From Oopsacas minuta (lineage: Eukaryota; Porifera; Hexactinellida; Lyssacinosida; Leucopsacidae), in the NCBI GenBank assembly GCA_024704765.1, contig JAKMXF010000026.1, positions 22,655 through 86,654 on the forward strand: 64,000 nt of DNA, written 5' to 3'. The notes below the pieces were generated by a model that saw nothing but the letters and a program-made list of their open reading frames with translations, was not told where the DNA came from and searched no databases. Made by a program: the position numbers and the translations under genes. This document shows, piece by piece, positions 9,150 to 20,157 of the stretch (positions within the stretch are counted from its first letter, which is position 1; every line of letters starts with the position of its first letter).

Positions 9150-11456
9150 ATGGGATGTGGTTCATCAACTCAAGCTTCATCCAGCATATCAATCAGGAAT
9201 CCTGGCCCAAAACACTCAAAAGAAACGACACAAAGCTCTGCCCTCCTTGATCCAATAGCGAATATGAATTTTCCAGACCTTAGCGAACATAATAACTATA
9301 TGTCGAAATGTCTCAACAAAGAGATATACTCCAAATTGTTCGCCCTTACTACTAAATCAGGCTTTAGGATTGACCAAGCTATACAAACTGGTGTTGACAA
9401 CCCTGGCCATCCATTCATAATGACAGTAGGTTGTGTAGCAGGTGATGAAGAATCCTATGAACTATTCTCTGACTTATTTGATCCTGTGATTGAGAAGAGA
9501 CATAATGGTTACAAGAAATGTTCAAAACACATCACTGATCTGGATTTCAGTAAACTTGTGGGTGGTGAGCTAGATCCAGAATATGTCCTATCCTCTCGTG
9601 TCCGTACAGGTCGAAGTATCCGTGGATATTCTCTCCCGCCTCATTGTACCAGAGAGGAACGTAGAGGTGTAGAGAAGATTGTAGCAGAGGTTCTTTCTTG
9701 TTTCTCAGGTGAATTTCAAGGTGCCTATTATCCATTAAATGACATGACAGAAGAACTACAAAACCAACTAATTGATGATCATTTTCTTTTTGACAAACCT
9801 GTCTCTCCCCTTCTCTTAGCTTCTCGTATGGCACGTGACTGGCCTGATGCACGTGGTATTTGGCACAACGAGAAAAAGAATCTGTTAGTCTGGGTAAATG
9901 AAGAAGATCACACGCGTGTAATATCAATGCAACAAGGTGGCAATATGCGTGAAGTGTTCACTCGATTTTGTGAAGGGCTGAACAAGTTTGAGAGTGAACT
10001 GAAAGCACTCGGTCAGACTCTTATGTGGAATGATCATTTAGGATATATCCTTACTTGCCCTTCTAATTTGGGTACTGGGCTTAGGGCAGGCGTCCATGTT
10101 AAGCTTCCCCTTCTGTCTAAAACTCCGCTTTTTGAAGAGATCTTACTACATCTCCGCCTCCAGAAGAGAGGGATAGGAGGAGTTGATAAGGAATCCTCAG
10201 GGGGCGTGTTTGACATTTCTAATCTTGACAGGCTTGGTGTCTCTGAAGTACAGCTAGTCCAACTTGTCATTGACGGAGTTCAACTTTTGATTCAAATGGA
10301 GAAAAAGCTCAAAAGCAATGCTTGGATTCATGAGCTACTTCCTGAAGCCATCAAAGCTAATGATCCACTCAATAGTTTTCCTGATCTCTCAAAGCATAAT
10401 AATTACATGGCAAAACATTTGTCCCCTGCTATCTATTTTGGTCTCAAAGATAAGGTAACGTCAAATGGTTTCACTCTAGATCACGCAATACAGACAGGTG
10501 TTGATAATCCTGGTCATCCTTTCATCATGACAGTTGGGTGCGTAGCAGGAGACGAAGAGACTTATAAGACATTTTCAGCTATGTTCGACCCAATCATTGA
10601 GGATAGACATAATGGATACAAGGTAGATGGGATCCATAAAACAGACCTCGACCCGAATCACTTGAAAGGCGGAGAGCTAGATCCAGAATATGTCCTATCC
10701 TCTCGTGTCCGTACAGGTCGAAGTATCCGTGGATATTCTCTCCCGCCTCATTGTACCAGAGAGGAACGTAGAGGTGTAGAGAAGATTGTAGCAGAGGTTC
10801 TTTCTTGTTTCTCAGGTGAATTTCAAGGTGCCTATTATCCATTAAATGACATGACAGAAGAACTACAAAACCAACTAATTGATGATCATTTTCTTTTTGA
10901 CAAACCTGTCTCTCCCCTTCTCTTAGCTTCTCGTATGGCACGTGACTGGCCTGATGCACGTGGTATTTGGCACAACGAGAAAAAGAATCTGTTAGTCTGG
11001 GTAAATGAAGAAGATCACACGCGTGTAATATCAATGCAACAAGGTGGCAATATGCGTGAAGTGTTCTCTCGATTTTGTGAAGGGTTGAACAAGTTTGAAT
11101 CCGAGCTAAACAAGCGTAATCAAGAATTGATGTGGAGTGAGCACCTTGGTTACATTCTAACCTGCCCATCTAATCTAGGTACAGGGTTACGCGCTGGTGT
11201 TCATATCAAGCTGCCCAAACTTTGTCAACAAAAGGAATTTGATAGCATACTCACATCCCTCCGCCTACAAAAAAGGGGCACAGGTGGAGTAGACACAGAA
11301 GCAACAGGTGGAGTTTTTGACATCTCAAATTTAGATCGTTTAGGATTCTCTGAAGTTGAGCTAACTCAGAAGGTTATTGACGGGATAGTCCACCTTGTAA
11401 AGATGGAGAAATTGTTAGAGAAAGGGGATTCCATTTGTCATCTCATACCTCACTGA
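9150..11456 (+). CDS. Two-domain creatine kinase, flagellar type
   Basis: This 768-residue protein contains two complete creatine kinase domains (residues about 40-405 and 409-768) that move phosphate between ATP and creatine. Each has [46 protein letters not shown] and the reactive-cysteine motif [15 protein letters not shown] (Cys303 and Cys672). CPSN rather than CPTN and LPPHC mark it as creatine, not arginine, kinase. The N-terminus MGCGSS fits N-myristoylation (Gly2, Ser6) with palmitoylation (Cys3), as in flagellar creatine kinases. Known flagellar enzymes of deuterostomes fuse three domains; here there are two. The whole gene is one exon, unlike the neighbouring long-intron DIP2. Codons for residues 140-270 and 509-639 are identical in sequence. 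Domain 1 has RGIGGVD (Ile342) where RGTGGVD is usual. The first ATG that gives the lipidation motif is taken as the start. Confidence 0.95.
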   Translation: MGCGSSTQASSSISIRNPGPKHSKETTQSSALLDPIANMNFPDLSEHNNYMSKCLNKEIYSKLFALTTKSGFRIDQAIQTGVDNPGHPFIMTVGCVAGDEESYELFSDLFDPVIEKRHNGYKKCSKHITDLDFSKLVGGELDPEYVLSSRVRTGRSIRGYSLPPHCTREERRGVEKIVAEVLSCFSGEFQGAYYPLNDMTEELQNQLIDDHFLFDKPVSPLLLASRMARDWPDARGIWHNEKKNLLVWVNEEDHTRVISMQQGGNMREVFTRFCEGLNKFESELKALGQTLMWNDHLGYILTCPSNLGTGLRAGVHVKLPLLSKTPLFEEILLHLRLQKRGIGGVDKESSGGVFDISNLDRLGVSEVQLVQLVIDGVQLLIQMEKKLKSNAWIHELLPEAIKANDPLNSFPDLSKHNNYMAKHLSPAIYFGLKDKVTSNGFTLDHAIQTGVDNPGHPFIMTVGCVAGDEETYKTFSAMFDPIIEDRHNGYKVDGIHKTDLDPNHLKGGELDPEYVLSSRVRTGRSIRGYSLPPHCTREERRGVEKIVAEVLSCFSGEFQGAYYPLNDMTEELQNQLIDDHFLFDKPVSPLLLASRMARDWPDARGIWHNEKKNLLVWVNEEDHTRVISMQQGGNMREVFSRFCEGLNKFESELNKRNQELMWSEHLGYILTCPSNLGTGLRAGVHIKLPKLCQQKEFDSILTSLRLQKRGTGGVDTEATGGVFDISNLDRLGFSEVELTQKVIDGIVHLVKMEKLLEKGDSICHLIPH
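9567..9959 (+). repeat. Identical tract, copy in CK domain 1
   Basis: These 393 bp are identical to 10674-11066 at offset 1107 (369 codons, in frame). Bases 9566/10673 and 9960/11067 are the first mismatches, and the flanking domain sequence is clearly diverged. This is best explained by recent gene conversion between the two domains. Confidence 0.95.
10674..11066 (+). repeat. Identical tract, copy in CK domain 2
   Basis: Partner of 9567-9959. It covers the segment from [12 protein letters not shown] to NMREVF of the second kinase domain, including all third codon positions. Confidence 0.95.
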
Positions 11457-11686
11457 TTATCTTATTCGATACTTAATTATTCGACAACTCTATTTTACGA
11501 TATATATCCACTTCCTGTCCACTCTTGTATTCTTATATGCTACTTATTTATATGCCCATATGTACTACTAATACATTCATTTACTATTTATCAATCAATA
11601 TCCTATCTTCTTTTGTTTTAGTAAGCTTACTCAATGCATATGACTTACTTTATCTTCATTTCCAAGGTTTATTACACAGTCATTCT

Positions 11687-11692
11687 AATAAA
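11687..11692 (+). terminator. Poly(A) signal AATAAA of the creatine kinase gene
   Basis: Canonical AATAAA 231 bases after the stop codon of the creatine kinase gene. The position is plausible for the 3' end of its mRNA; AATAAA also occurs by chance in AT-rich DNA. Confidence 0.45.
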
Positions 11693-14600
11693 CCACGTTC
11701 TTGATGAAGAACGCTGTTTGTACAAAAGTTGTTTACTTAAGATGCGTATGTATTATGTATAAGATACTTGCTTTATCTATTTGAACCTTAGTACGAAATG
11801 TGTAAATTTTTGAACAGTAATGGCAATAGTTAAATTCTTTACAGTGCATTCAAATTGAGAACAATTTTTGTTAACAAATTCTGTTCGTAAGCATTCAGAT
11901 GACGTCATTTCGATTCGGAAAAATTGTATAGACTTCGTGTGTTACTAAGTATCATGATTCAAATATTCTGGGAAAAATGAACCATTTTGATATTATCGAA
12001 CAAATCGATTTCTCAATATATTTATTTATTATTTTATCCCTAGTCAAAAAATTGCATCGCAACATTGCCTTATGTGTAGAATGATATGCCATAGTAGGGT
12101 TTGGATTATCCGTTATTTATAGATACCCGGATACCGGATATGCTGACGTCATGATTCTACCAAAAGCTAACTCATCATGGGATTGTTATGTAATCATGAC
12201 CTCAACAAAATGAAATAATCCAAATATTTGAATTTCTAAATACCTGTCACATAAAGGCCCAGATTACTAACCAAGAGCCACGTAGCATCTCCAGTATTAT
12301 CACAAAAGGCTATTGAATGGAATTTGGACGGACCATGGATAATACAAAATAACAATTTCCGCCAACAATTATCCTCGAGGCAAATATTGCAGAGTATGAT
12401 ACTCGGTTGTGTAGCCAGTTTGACTTGATCTATAGTCAAACCACTTAGTTAATTATTCAGTTCAGTATGCTATAGCTTGTACTTAATAGCTGCATATTTA
12501 TTACCTTGACACACATTTATTTTCAAATATAAAGTTAGTAAAGGTAACAAGGAAGAGCAATTTCGGGCTTTTAGGGAACACTGGACTTAACCGTATCTTT
12601 CCTAGAATTAGCGGCAGTTAATCGGTTAACTAAATCCAGCCCTGATCCTTGAAAACTGTAAATGGTCATTTCGTCGCTGCATAGTTCGCCCCCCGAAATT
12701 GTATATGTGATTTATGTTATTATTAGGTATTGTGGTCCTAGGACCAAAATTATATCCGGATGCAGACTACTCTTGATTGTTTGATTGAGTGTTTTAGATG
12801 TCTCTTGTTGTTGAAATGGATTTTTTCTCTAATTACTATATCTTGTTTTTATCAAGCATTTTGGTACTGTACACCTCTTGTATATGATCTTGACTCTTAT
12901 CTACCATCTATTTGATGCTCAATATTTATTTACTAACTTGAAAAACATAAACAAGGGACCAAAATCCCGAAGTAGGACCAATTTTCCATCAATTTTTTGG
13001 ACCCATTTTACTGGTAACGAATGATTACTGGGATTCGAAGACCTTGTCCTATTGGTGGTCAATTGTAGAAATTCATTTTTTGGTGCCTCCTGATGCTGGA
13101 CAATAGAAATTTTCTTGTTTAATGTTAACATCAAATTGATTTGGTGCTTGTGATCAAATGAAATCTAATTCGTTCAAAAAATTTCTGTTCTTAAAGCATT
13201 TATCAGTTCTGAGTTATTGAAACTTTTAACTTTACCAATTTTGAAAAGAGAGAAAAATTGACAAGATTTTTCATCATCATAGATTGAATCCGGGTATATC
13301 TCATCATCGAGCTCAGAAATTTTTCTCTTTCACTTATTCAGACACTTGTTAACTTGAATTGAAAAGTAGAATCAGTTTCATCTATTTGCTGAATATTCTT
13401 TCATATCTCAGTTTGTTTATCGTAGAATAATTCCAACAACTGCAATTGCAAACAGGTTATATGTATGTATAGCCTCAGAAAATGCGTTCTTAACAACTAT
13501 GAGCCGTTGATGGATCCAATATTTGCGGTTGTTTACTCAAATGAATTCCATGTTCCTCTTGTAATCCGCTACTATATCAGATTTGTAAATTCTGAGGTAT
13601 TTTTTAAACCAACCAGCGGTTCCCAACCTGGGCTTATCTTTTGGTGGTCCAAGTATGTGCAATACATACGAGTATATTTGATTTTCCTTAAGAAATTATT
13701 TCTTCAATGTAATTCTTTCCTATCCTAGACCCTATCTATCTACTCTTACATGGCTTCAAGTGGTAAATTATTATATCTAGGAATTCATCAGCGCAAATTC
13801 AAAATCAGTGACACATATTATGATTTTTTGGGCTCTCCCCAAATTTTGACAACAAATTACTAAATTCAATATAGGGGGTATCCCCAGATAGAGAGGACGA
13901 ATATTTGGATTTTGGGGCTCCCAAATGGCCCCATGCTGCGCATGCGGTACTCACTTTTAAATATCTCCAAAATTGGTCCATATTGTGTCAGATAAATCGT
14001 ATACAGAGGTACAAATATATGTCAGAATAAACCTCTCTACAAATTTTCAGCTCTTTTAACTCTAACGGTGTGGGATGTAGACCTGATACGGAACTACAAA
14101 CAAAATACACCGAGATTAATGCTGGACGTTAAATATAGGCCTAGAGTTGTTTGCGTCGTTTTTATAATATATGTTGGTATTCTGGCTTCCAATGACTACT
14201 GGTTGTTTGGAGAAATCATAGTACACCTTTGAGGGAAAAGATTTCATGATTTCAAAGGGCTAAACTACCTGATAATACAGAGGGAAAACGGTACACGAAG
14301 AATTCTATGCCATCGAGCTAGAAAAGTTGCCAGAGCAATGGAAACAGTACGTAGACTGAAGGGGCGAATATATTGATCGGTTTAATAATCAATTCATATA
14401 GGAATTGTCTGTAAAATATGCAAAATTGTCTCATAATATATTTAACAACCCATAGTATTCTAATACACTCAGGCAATGGCACCAACCTTTTTCTTGGGCC
14501 AGGGATTGGTTAAACGAGTTTGGGATTGTTATGCCGGAGTGTGTATCTCAGAAAAAATGCACTTTAGTCCGAATGAATGTATTACATACTTGTAAAAATA

Positions 14601-15717
14601 CATGTCATCATTCCATAAAACAAAATTTTGTCAAAATGTGCAAATTATATAATTTGTAGTCAATAATTCAGGGAATTATCAAAAAATAGTCCATCTTTGA
14701 AACCATGTAGAACGTTAAATATTGATATTTGATTAAAATGTTGAAATACGAAATGTTCTACAATCGTTTCTACACAAAATATGAAATTTTGTCATGATAA
14801 AACTACGAAGTTTCTGAGTTAAAGCACATACCATGGATAGCACATGTTTTGCCAATAGCCACTTATAAATCTATGATCATGGAAATTATTGTAAAATCAG
14901 GATAGCCATTATATAGTATACATCTGACTTCCCATACCCTAATAATACATTTTGATATGAACAACCCTTGAGTGTAAATAATGTTTCAATTATATTTCAA
15001 AGCAATTGTAGTTTTTAGACAATACTTACTGGTTCATCAGGGCACTAATTTAGAGGAGGCGCCTCCCACCACGTTGGTATATTTTACACCTATGGCTATA
15101 CTATATATATAATCTACGTTGTTTAATACGTCTTTCAATGAAGAATCTTCACTTAAGTCGTATTATGTATAAACGTATTATACGTTCACTCTCAATTTCT
15201 GGTGAAGTAATTTCTATTAGGCTGATTTTTGCAATAAATATTTTGCATCAAAACAGTAGTTCTCGAATTGTTAATGAGAAATCTCAGCACAGTTGACCAA
15301 ATTATATAATACTGATAATGTGGTAACTGATACAAGTCTAACAATGTCAAAATCTGATACTTCGAGTTTAAACTAGATGTATAATTATTATACATTTAAT
15401 ATGTTCAAATAGATCACGAATAACGTATTATACAACTTAGTTTTTTTGTATTACAAAACTGTCAAAAAGCGTTTAACATTACGTAACATTTGAACGACCT
15501 CTAACATATGTATTTTGCCTACAAATATTAAGGATATCTGTCACTATATTGTGGCGTTGTCTTCCCCTTCACTATGTGATAATTCCGATGCTGATGAATA
15601 CTTGTTCTTCCAAATTCTTTGATCTCTTTTATAAATTATTTTGTGGACTCAATCAGAGGTTTACCACTATAATCATATTCTGTCTACACATTAGCTAGAT
15701 AATTGCTTGTAATAGGA
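11693..15717. other. Intergenic between creatine kinase and DIP2; repeats only
   Basis: It contains dispersed family A at about 12090-12450 (GCTAACTCATCATGGGATT, then ACCATGGATAATACAAAA) and family B at about 14560-14960. A hAT-like terminus, CAGCGGTTCCCAACCTGGG, lies at 13613-13631. The remaining frames are short and unrecognised. Part of the end will be DIP2 promoter and 5' UTR, which cannot be delimited. Confidence 0.45.
14560..14960. repeat. Dispersed repeat family B, copy 2
   Basis: It shares AATACATGTCATC followed by TCCAT, the CCATGGATAGCACATG stretch and CTGACTTCCCATACCC with 1540-2530, in the same order and orientation. Confidence 0.45.
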
Positions 15718-16067
15718 ATGGCTGAGTTGTTGGATATTAGCGATCTACCTATTTCTGTACAGCAGAGCCTTAAAGTGCTGGACGATGAGCTTGAGGAGGG
15801 TGACATTACTCAAAAGGGATACGATAAAAAACGCAAGCAACTTTTGGAACCATTCACAGGATATCTAAGCAAAGGAGAAGAAGAGGGAAAAAATTCTCCC
15901 AGAAATCAGTCTCCAATTCCTCAATCTATTGATCTGATTGTTGATGATGAAGATAGCATTGGTGAAGAGTTTTCGATTAGCATAAGAAAAGATGCAGTAC
16001 AAGCGGCAATGCAGGCCTTAAGAGCTAACGGACCTATATCCAGCAAACGTTCCATTCCATTAAATAG
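15718..16067 (+). CDS. DIP2: DIP2 coding exon 1 (DMAP1-binding domain)
   Basis: It starts at ATG with MAELLDISDLP and encodes about 116 residues. LDDELEEGDITQKGYDKKR is the hallmark of the DMAP1-binding domain at the N-terminus of DIP2 proteins. KDAVQAAMQALRANG followed by SSKRS matches the conserved second block of that domain. The donor is AG|GTATGA at 16067/16068, leaving two bases of an Arg codon (phase 2). An in-frame TTG lies five codons upstream, but ATG at 15718 gives the family N-terminus. DIP2 proteins act in neurite and axon development and in lipid metabolism in model animals; the role in this species is inferred. Confidence 0.92.
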
Positions 16068-16796
16068 GTATGATTCTCCATGTACACTGTCTTAAACATC
16101 CGATGGCGTAGCTAAACGTCATCAAGTTTGAAAAAATTTTGTCCATATAAATGTGGTATCAAATGCCGTATTTTTAGCATAATTCAATTGCAAGATTTAT
16201 ACAATCGATTTCGATGCCAATCAAAAATATTTGCATATACGAATTCACACCCATAGACTATATAAGCTAATATATTCGTTTATCGTCCAATTTGGCACAA
16301 TTTTTCTCCTACCCGGACATATTTTTGGTCCCCAGTTCCAAAAGTGTTGGATACAGTGCAACCTCTATAAGCGGGGTCTATTGCGTGGTATTTTGACCCA
16401 CATCAAAATGTATTATAGTATTAGGATTTTGGCCTGCATATAGCGTATTATAGTTAGGGTTGTACCGGATTAGAGATTTTCTACTCCGGCAGGATCTGGA
16501 TATGCGGAAAATGGCCGAATATTGCCGGATATTGGATTAGTACCGGAAATCCGGTAGAGCTCTAATTATAGTCGTCGGATTTTTACCCTCATATAGTGAA
16601 TAATAGTCAGTGGCGTAACCAGAGTTTAGTGTCAGAGGGAGCGAATACTAGAAATGTGCCAACTTCATCAAAATAATGGACTTCTTTTATTGCTAAGTGC
16701 TCGTTTAGTGGATAATCATATTGATTTCGCTGTATCCTTGATTTGAATTAATAATATGCAAAGGGAAGATATCTTTCAATAGCTTGCTAATCCCGA
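16068..16796. other. DIP2 intron 1, first part
   Basis: No gene seen. Near 16460-16560 there is a run of ACCGGAT/ATCCGGT words (for example TACCGGAAATCCGGTA) that resembles worn inverted ends of a small DNA transposon. Confidence 0.35.
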
Positions 16797-16798
16797 TA

Positions 16799-17989
16799 TC
16801 CTAGATATTAAATCTCAATTGTTGTTTGTCTGTGTTTTTGTCTGTTTGTTTGTCCGTTGTCAAGGAAAGGATTTACGGTATGCAAATTTGAAATTGTCGC
16901 ATAACTATGTATTTAGCGTGTTTATCAAGGAAGTAAATAGAATTCAATAAAACTCACTAAATATATCGAACATTCTGAATCTGATTTTCACACTTTGGGG
17001 TTAATCATATGTAAATTTATTGTTGTTATTATGAATATAAAGTAAACAAATTTGTCAATTCTCAAATTATACGTACAACCTTGCTCTAAACGGCTACACT
17101 GGGGTAACTAATGTACCCTGAATCCGAATTCTCATTTTCAAGTTTCTCAAGTGTAAATACATTGTTGTTTTTATAAATATACAGGAAACAATTAGCAATA
17201 TCTCACAATATACGTGGATATTCGCTCCCAACGGCTACAAAAGGGGTTGGTCTTACAAAATAATTCAATAATATATATGCCATTCACGTATATTTGTGAA
17301 TTACATTGTTCTAAATATATCTATATGATAATACTGAAAGGGGCCGTAAATTTGGAGAACATTGGATACCTCGAGGCGCAATGCGCCGAGTTCATCGCGA
17401 AACGACGAGCCAAAAGGCTCGTATATATATTGTTTGTATGTTCTGAATTGATTGAAGAAACAGGAAGATCCCCAGATCTGATTTTTGGCATGCACGAGTA
17501 TTATGACGTCATTGTCACATTTTTGGATTTTTCAAAAATTCACATTATTAATCACTGCTCAACCATAATACATGACAGAAGTTAGAAATTTGAAACACGG
17601 GTATCCCTCAATATACCAAATGTTCTGACCGCATGATTTTGGCCAATGGCTAACTCATCATGGGATTATTGCGTCATCATGATTGTACAAAAATCTCCAA
17701 ATTTCCCAATTTTCGATATTTTTGAGATTTTCATAAACCTCGAGTTAGAAGTGCCCAGATTACTAGCCAAATATCACCGACCAACTTTAGTGGTAATTAT
17801 TTTAATGTTGATTGACCATGGATTATCTAAAATTATGATTTCCTTAACAATTCTACCTCTAGGAACGTAGTGTTGATTATATCCGGTCGCGTATCGACCA
17901 AAAGCATTAATTTACTTAGCTGTTTAATACTTAAGCTAACCTGAGGCTCTAATCTTTCCCGCAGCGACCTAGTAAGCCAATCGCGCTAG
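16799..17989 (+). mobile_element. Helitron-like non-autonomous repeat (tentative)
   Basis: It begins TCCTAGATATTAAATCTCAA, followed by a TTGTTGTTTGTC run and TTTGTCCGTTG. A similar 5' sequence starts at 50720 (TCTATATTATTAAATCTCAA) and, inverted, at 28483. It ends in a GC-rich patch CGCGCTAG at 17982-17989. Helitrons typically start TC and end CTRR after a short hairpin. An internal hairpin, ACGAGCC AAAA GGCTCGT, lies at 17407-17424. The interior includes family A at 17500-17880. No rep-helicase frame is present. Confidence 0.35.
17156..17430 (+). repeat. Repeat shared, inverted, with 28178-28450
   Basis: About 270 bp including CTCCCAACGGCTACAAA and CGAGGCGCAATGCGCCGAG is nearly identical to the reverse complement of 28178-28450. 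The high similarity suggests recent copies. Confidence 0.75.
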
Positions 17990-18484
17990 TATCGTTTGTT
18001 GCGTTATTATTGTGTACACTTCATAATATCATGAACCTATCTATATAGATATGAATTTCTATTATCCTGAAGGGGGCCATTAATTTGAATTTTTTATGTT
18101 GCCCTCGACATTTACACCCCTTGCTTAGTGATAAAGCGATGGATCGAAGGTTCGTCTCATTCAAATTCTTAGAATTCATATTGAAATACTCAATTTCAAT
18201 ACTTCCTCAAATCATCCGTGTTATATTTAAATATGGCCCAGGCCCTCTCGGTGACTACAGCATCATGTTCATGTATTAGGTAGCACTGTGAGGATTAAGG
18301 GGAACTGGGCCGTAAAGAAACTTGGAACTGTGTTGCTCCATATAATTCGCATTTTTGCGATATTTTTCCCAACGAGATTTGATCATTGAAGTCACACTAT
18401 AGTCAGTACAGAAATTTTAGGGATAATATTTTAAGCCTTGTTTCTATCTGTGACTCAATCATTATAATAAATCTTAAATTTTAG
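17990..18484. other. DIP2 intron 1, last part
   Basis: No feature seen other than the splice acceptor at 18483-18484. Confidence 0.4.
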
Positions 18485-18680
18485 AATAACTGAGGCAAAG
18501 ACTGATTCTGGTGAAAATCCCTCGGTAAAGATTAATCCTATTCCAGTTAAGAGCCCAAAGCCGCGTATTGCACAGCCTTCTATTAGGATAACTCGAACTA
18601 GTAGCAATGGGTCTGATGATAGATTGGTTTACGATGAAGGATGTGTTTCAACCGCTCTACCTAACACGATAACAAAACAG
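18485..18680 (+). CDS. DIP2: DIP2 coding exon 2 (linker)
   Basis: The acceptor TTTTAG precedes 18485; the first base completes the Arg codon split from exon 1. The 65 codons that follow are open (ITEAKTDSGENPS to NTITKQ) and end in phase 0 before GTAATT. The peptide is rich in Ser, Pro and Lys, like the poorly conserved linker after the DMAP1-binding domain in DIP2. Homology to the family is weak here, so the assignment rests on frame continuity and position. Confidence 0.72.
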
Positions 18681-20157
18681 GTAATTTCATTTAAATACTT
18701 GTTTTCAAACACTTTACATGCTAACAAATTGGAATGCAATTATCTGTTTGGATTGAATTATCATCACCATAAGAGAATAACAGGAGATTCTCCGCAAATC
18801 TATAAGAGGTATAAATTTTCCCCGCGCTCGCTCGTTTTATGAATATTTACAATATGATACAGTTCACTATTATTTACATCACTTCCTCTGTTTTAATAAC
18901 CATAATTGATAGTCTTCACAACTGGCAGGTAAATATGATGTGACTCTAATAGACAGGTTTATTTTCAGTAACTAAGAGCCTAAAAATGGTGGCCCCCTCG
19001 TTTAGTTAGAGGCAACATACTATTTCAATAGGAATATAATGAACAATAGGCTATGGTGGATCTCACCATGGAACTACCGCCTCTTGGCTGGAATTAGCGA
19101 CCACCTAAAAAGAGTCCCTACCATTTCCTTTTATAATGACCTCTGGATAGCTGCCACCTGCTCTACGTGCCAGGTTGAATTCTACTAAACTGGAAGTAAA
19201 GGTTCTATTAATATGCTGTTAAGATATTATATATATATATAGATGTATTTTTGGCATACAGGGAGGGTTATTTTGGGCAGGGCTCGGACAAGTTCGAGTC
19301 TTGGGCGAAAATTCACACCAATGACGAAATTATGTCAACATTTTGGAATTTCGAAAATCACATTATTAAAACTGATCACCCAATATGTATGATAAAAGTT
19401 TGAAATTTGAATTACAGGTACACCCGTCAATGTATAAAATTTCCTGACGTCATGATTTGGTTAAAAACTAAATCATAATGGGAGTATTACGTCATTATGA
19501 CTGGACAATTTTCTAGAATTTTTAGAATTTCTTAATACACGAAGGATAAAGTGTACAGATTACTAACCAAAAAGCCATGTATCGCCTCCAGTATTACCGC
19601 ACAAGGTTATTAAATCGAATTTGGATGGACCATTTCTGCTATTCCATACACTCGAGGCACGAAGTGGCGAGTATATTCAGTCGCGTTGCGACAAAAAGTA
19701 TTATGAACATTATCTATCATTTTCATACTTTTTACTTTTATTATTACTGCTAACATGTGCAAATAAGTTGTTTCAGATCTTTTTCAATCTTAAATTCATA
19801 TCTAAGTTATGGCTTAATCTATGAATTATATGAGCGGAATATAACTATATTACAGTTAAACTATCCTGCTATCCATGGACTGTACGTTTGTATTCTACCC
19901 TTCAACAACTTTCTAGGTAGCCTAAAATGTTAATTTTATTAAAGGCAATATAAGTGCTATTATTTATAGCCCAAAAGAATCAATTTCAATTCTAGTTATC
20001 TGTGTTTCTTTCTGGAGGGTATAGGTTTCTATTCAAGATTGAGGTTTACTGATAAGAAAACCAGTAGCCTCCAAATGTAACACTATATCTTTATTTAACA
20101 TCTTCAATAACTCTATCTGTTGCATTGGTATATAGGTGGAAAATAAACCGGTTAACA
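18681..20157. other. DIP2 intron 2, first part; family A copy
   Basis: About 19310-19700 is another copy of dispersed family A (GACGTCATGATTTGG, ACTCGAGGCACGAAGTGG, GTCGCGTTGCGAC). Nothing gene-like elsewhere. Confidence 0.4.

Noticed and set aside
9547-11169. Long antisense frames in the creatine kinase gene (126 and 191 codons)
   Set aside because: Shadows of the coding strand; they look alike only because the two domains share identical DNA.
9150-11456. Arginine kinase as the identity of the two-domain kinase
   Set aside because: [17 protein letters not shown] and [17 protein letters not shown] are creatine kinase signatures; arginine kinases have CPTNLGT and differ in the N-terminal lobe.
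13613-13631. Full hAT element starting CAGCGGTTCCCAACCTGGG
   Set aside because: No inverted partner end or 8-bp duplication was found nearby, so only a terminus-like word is noted.
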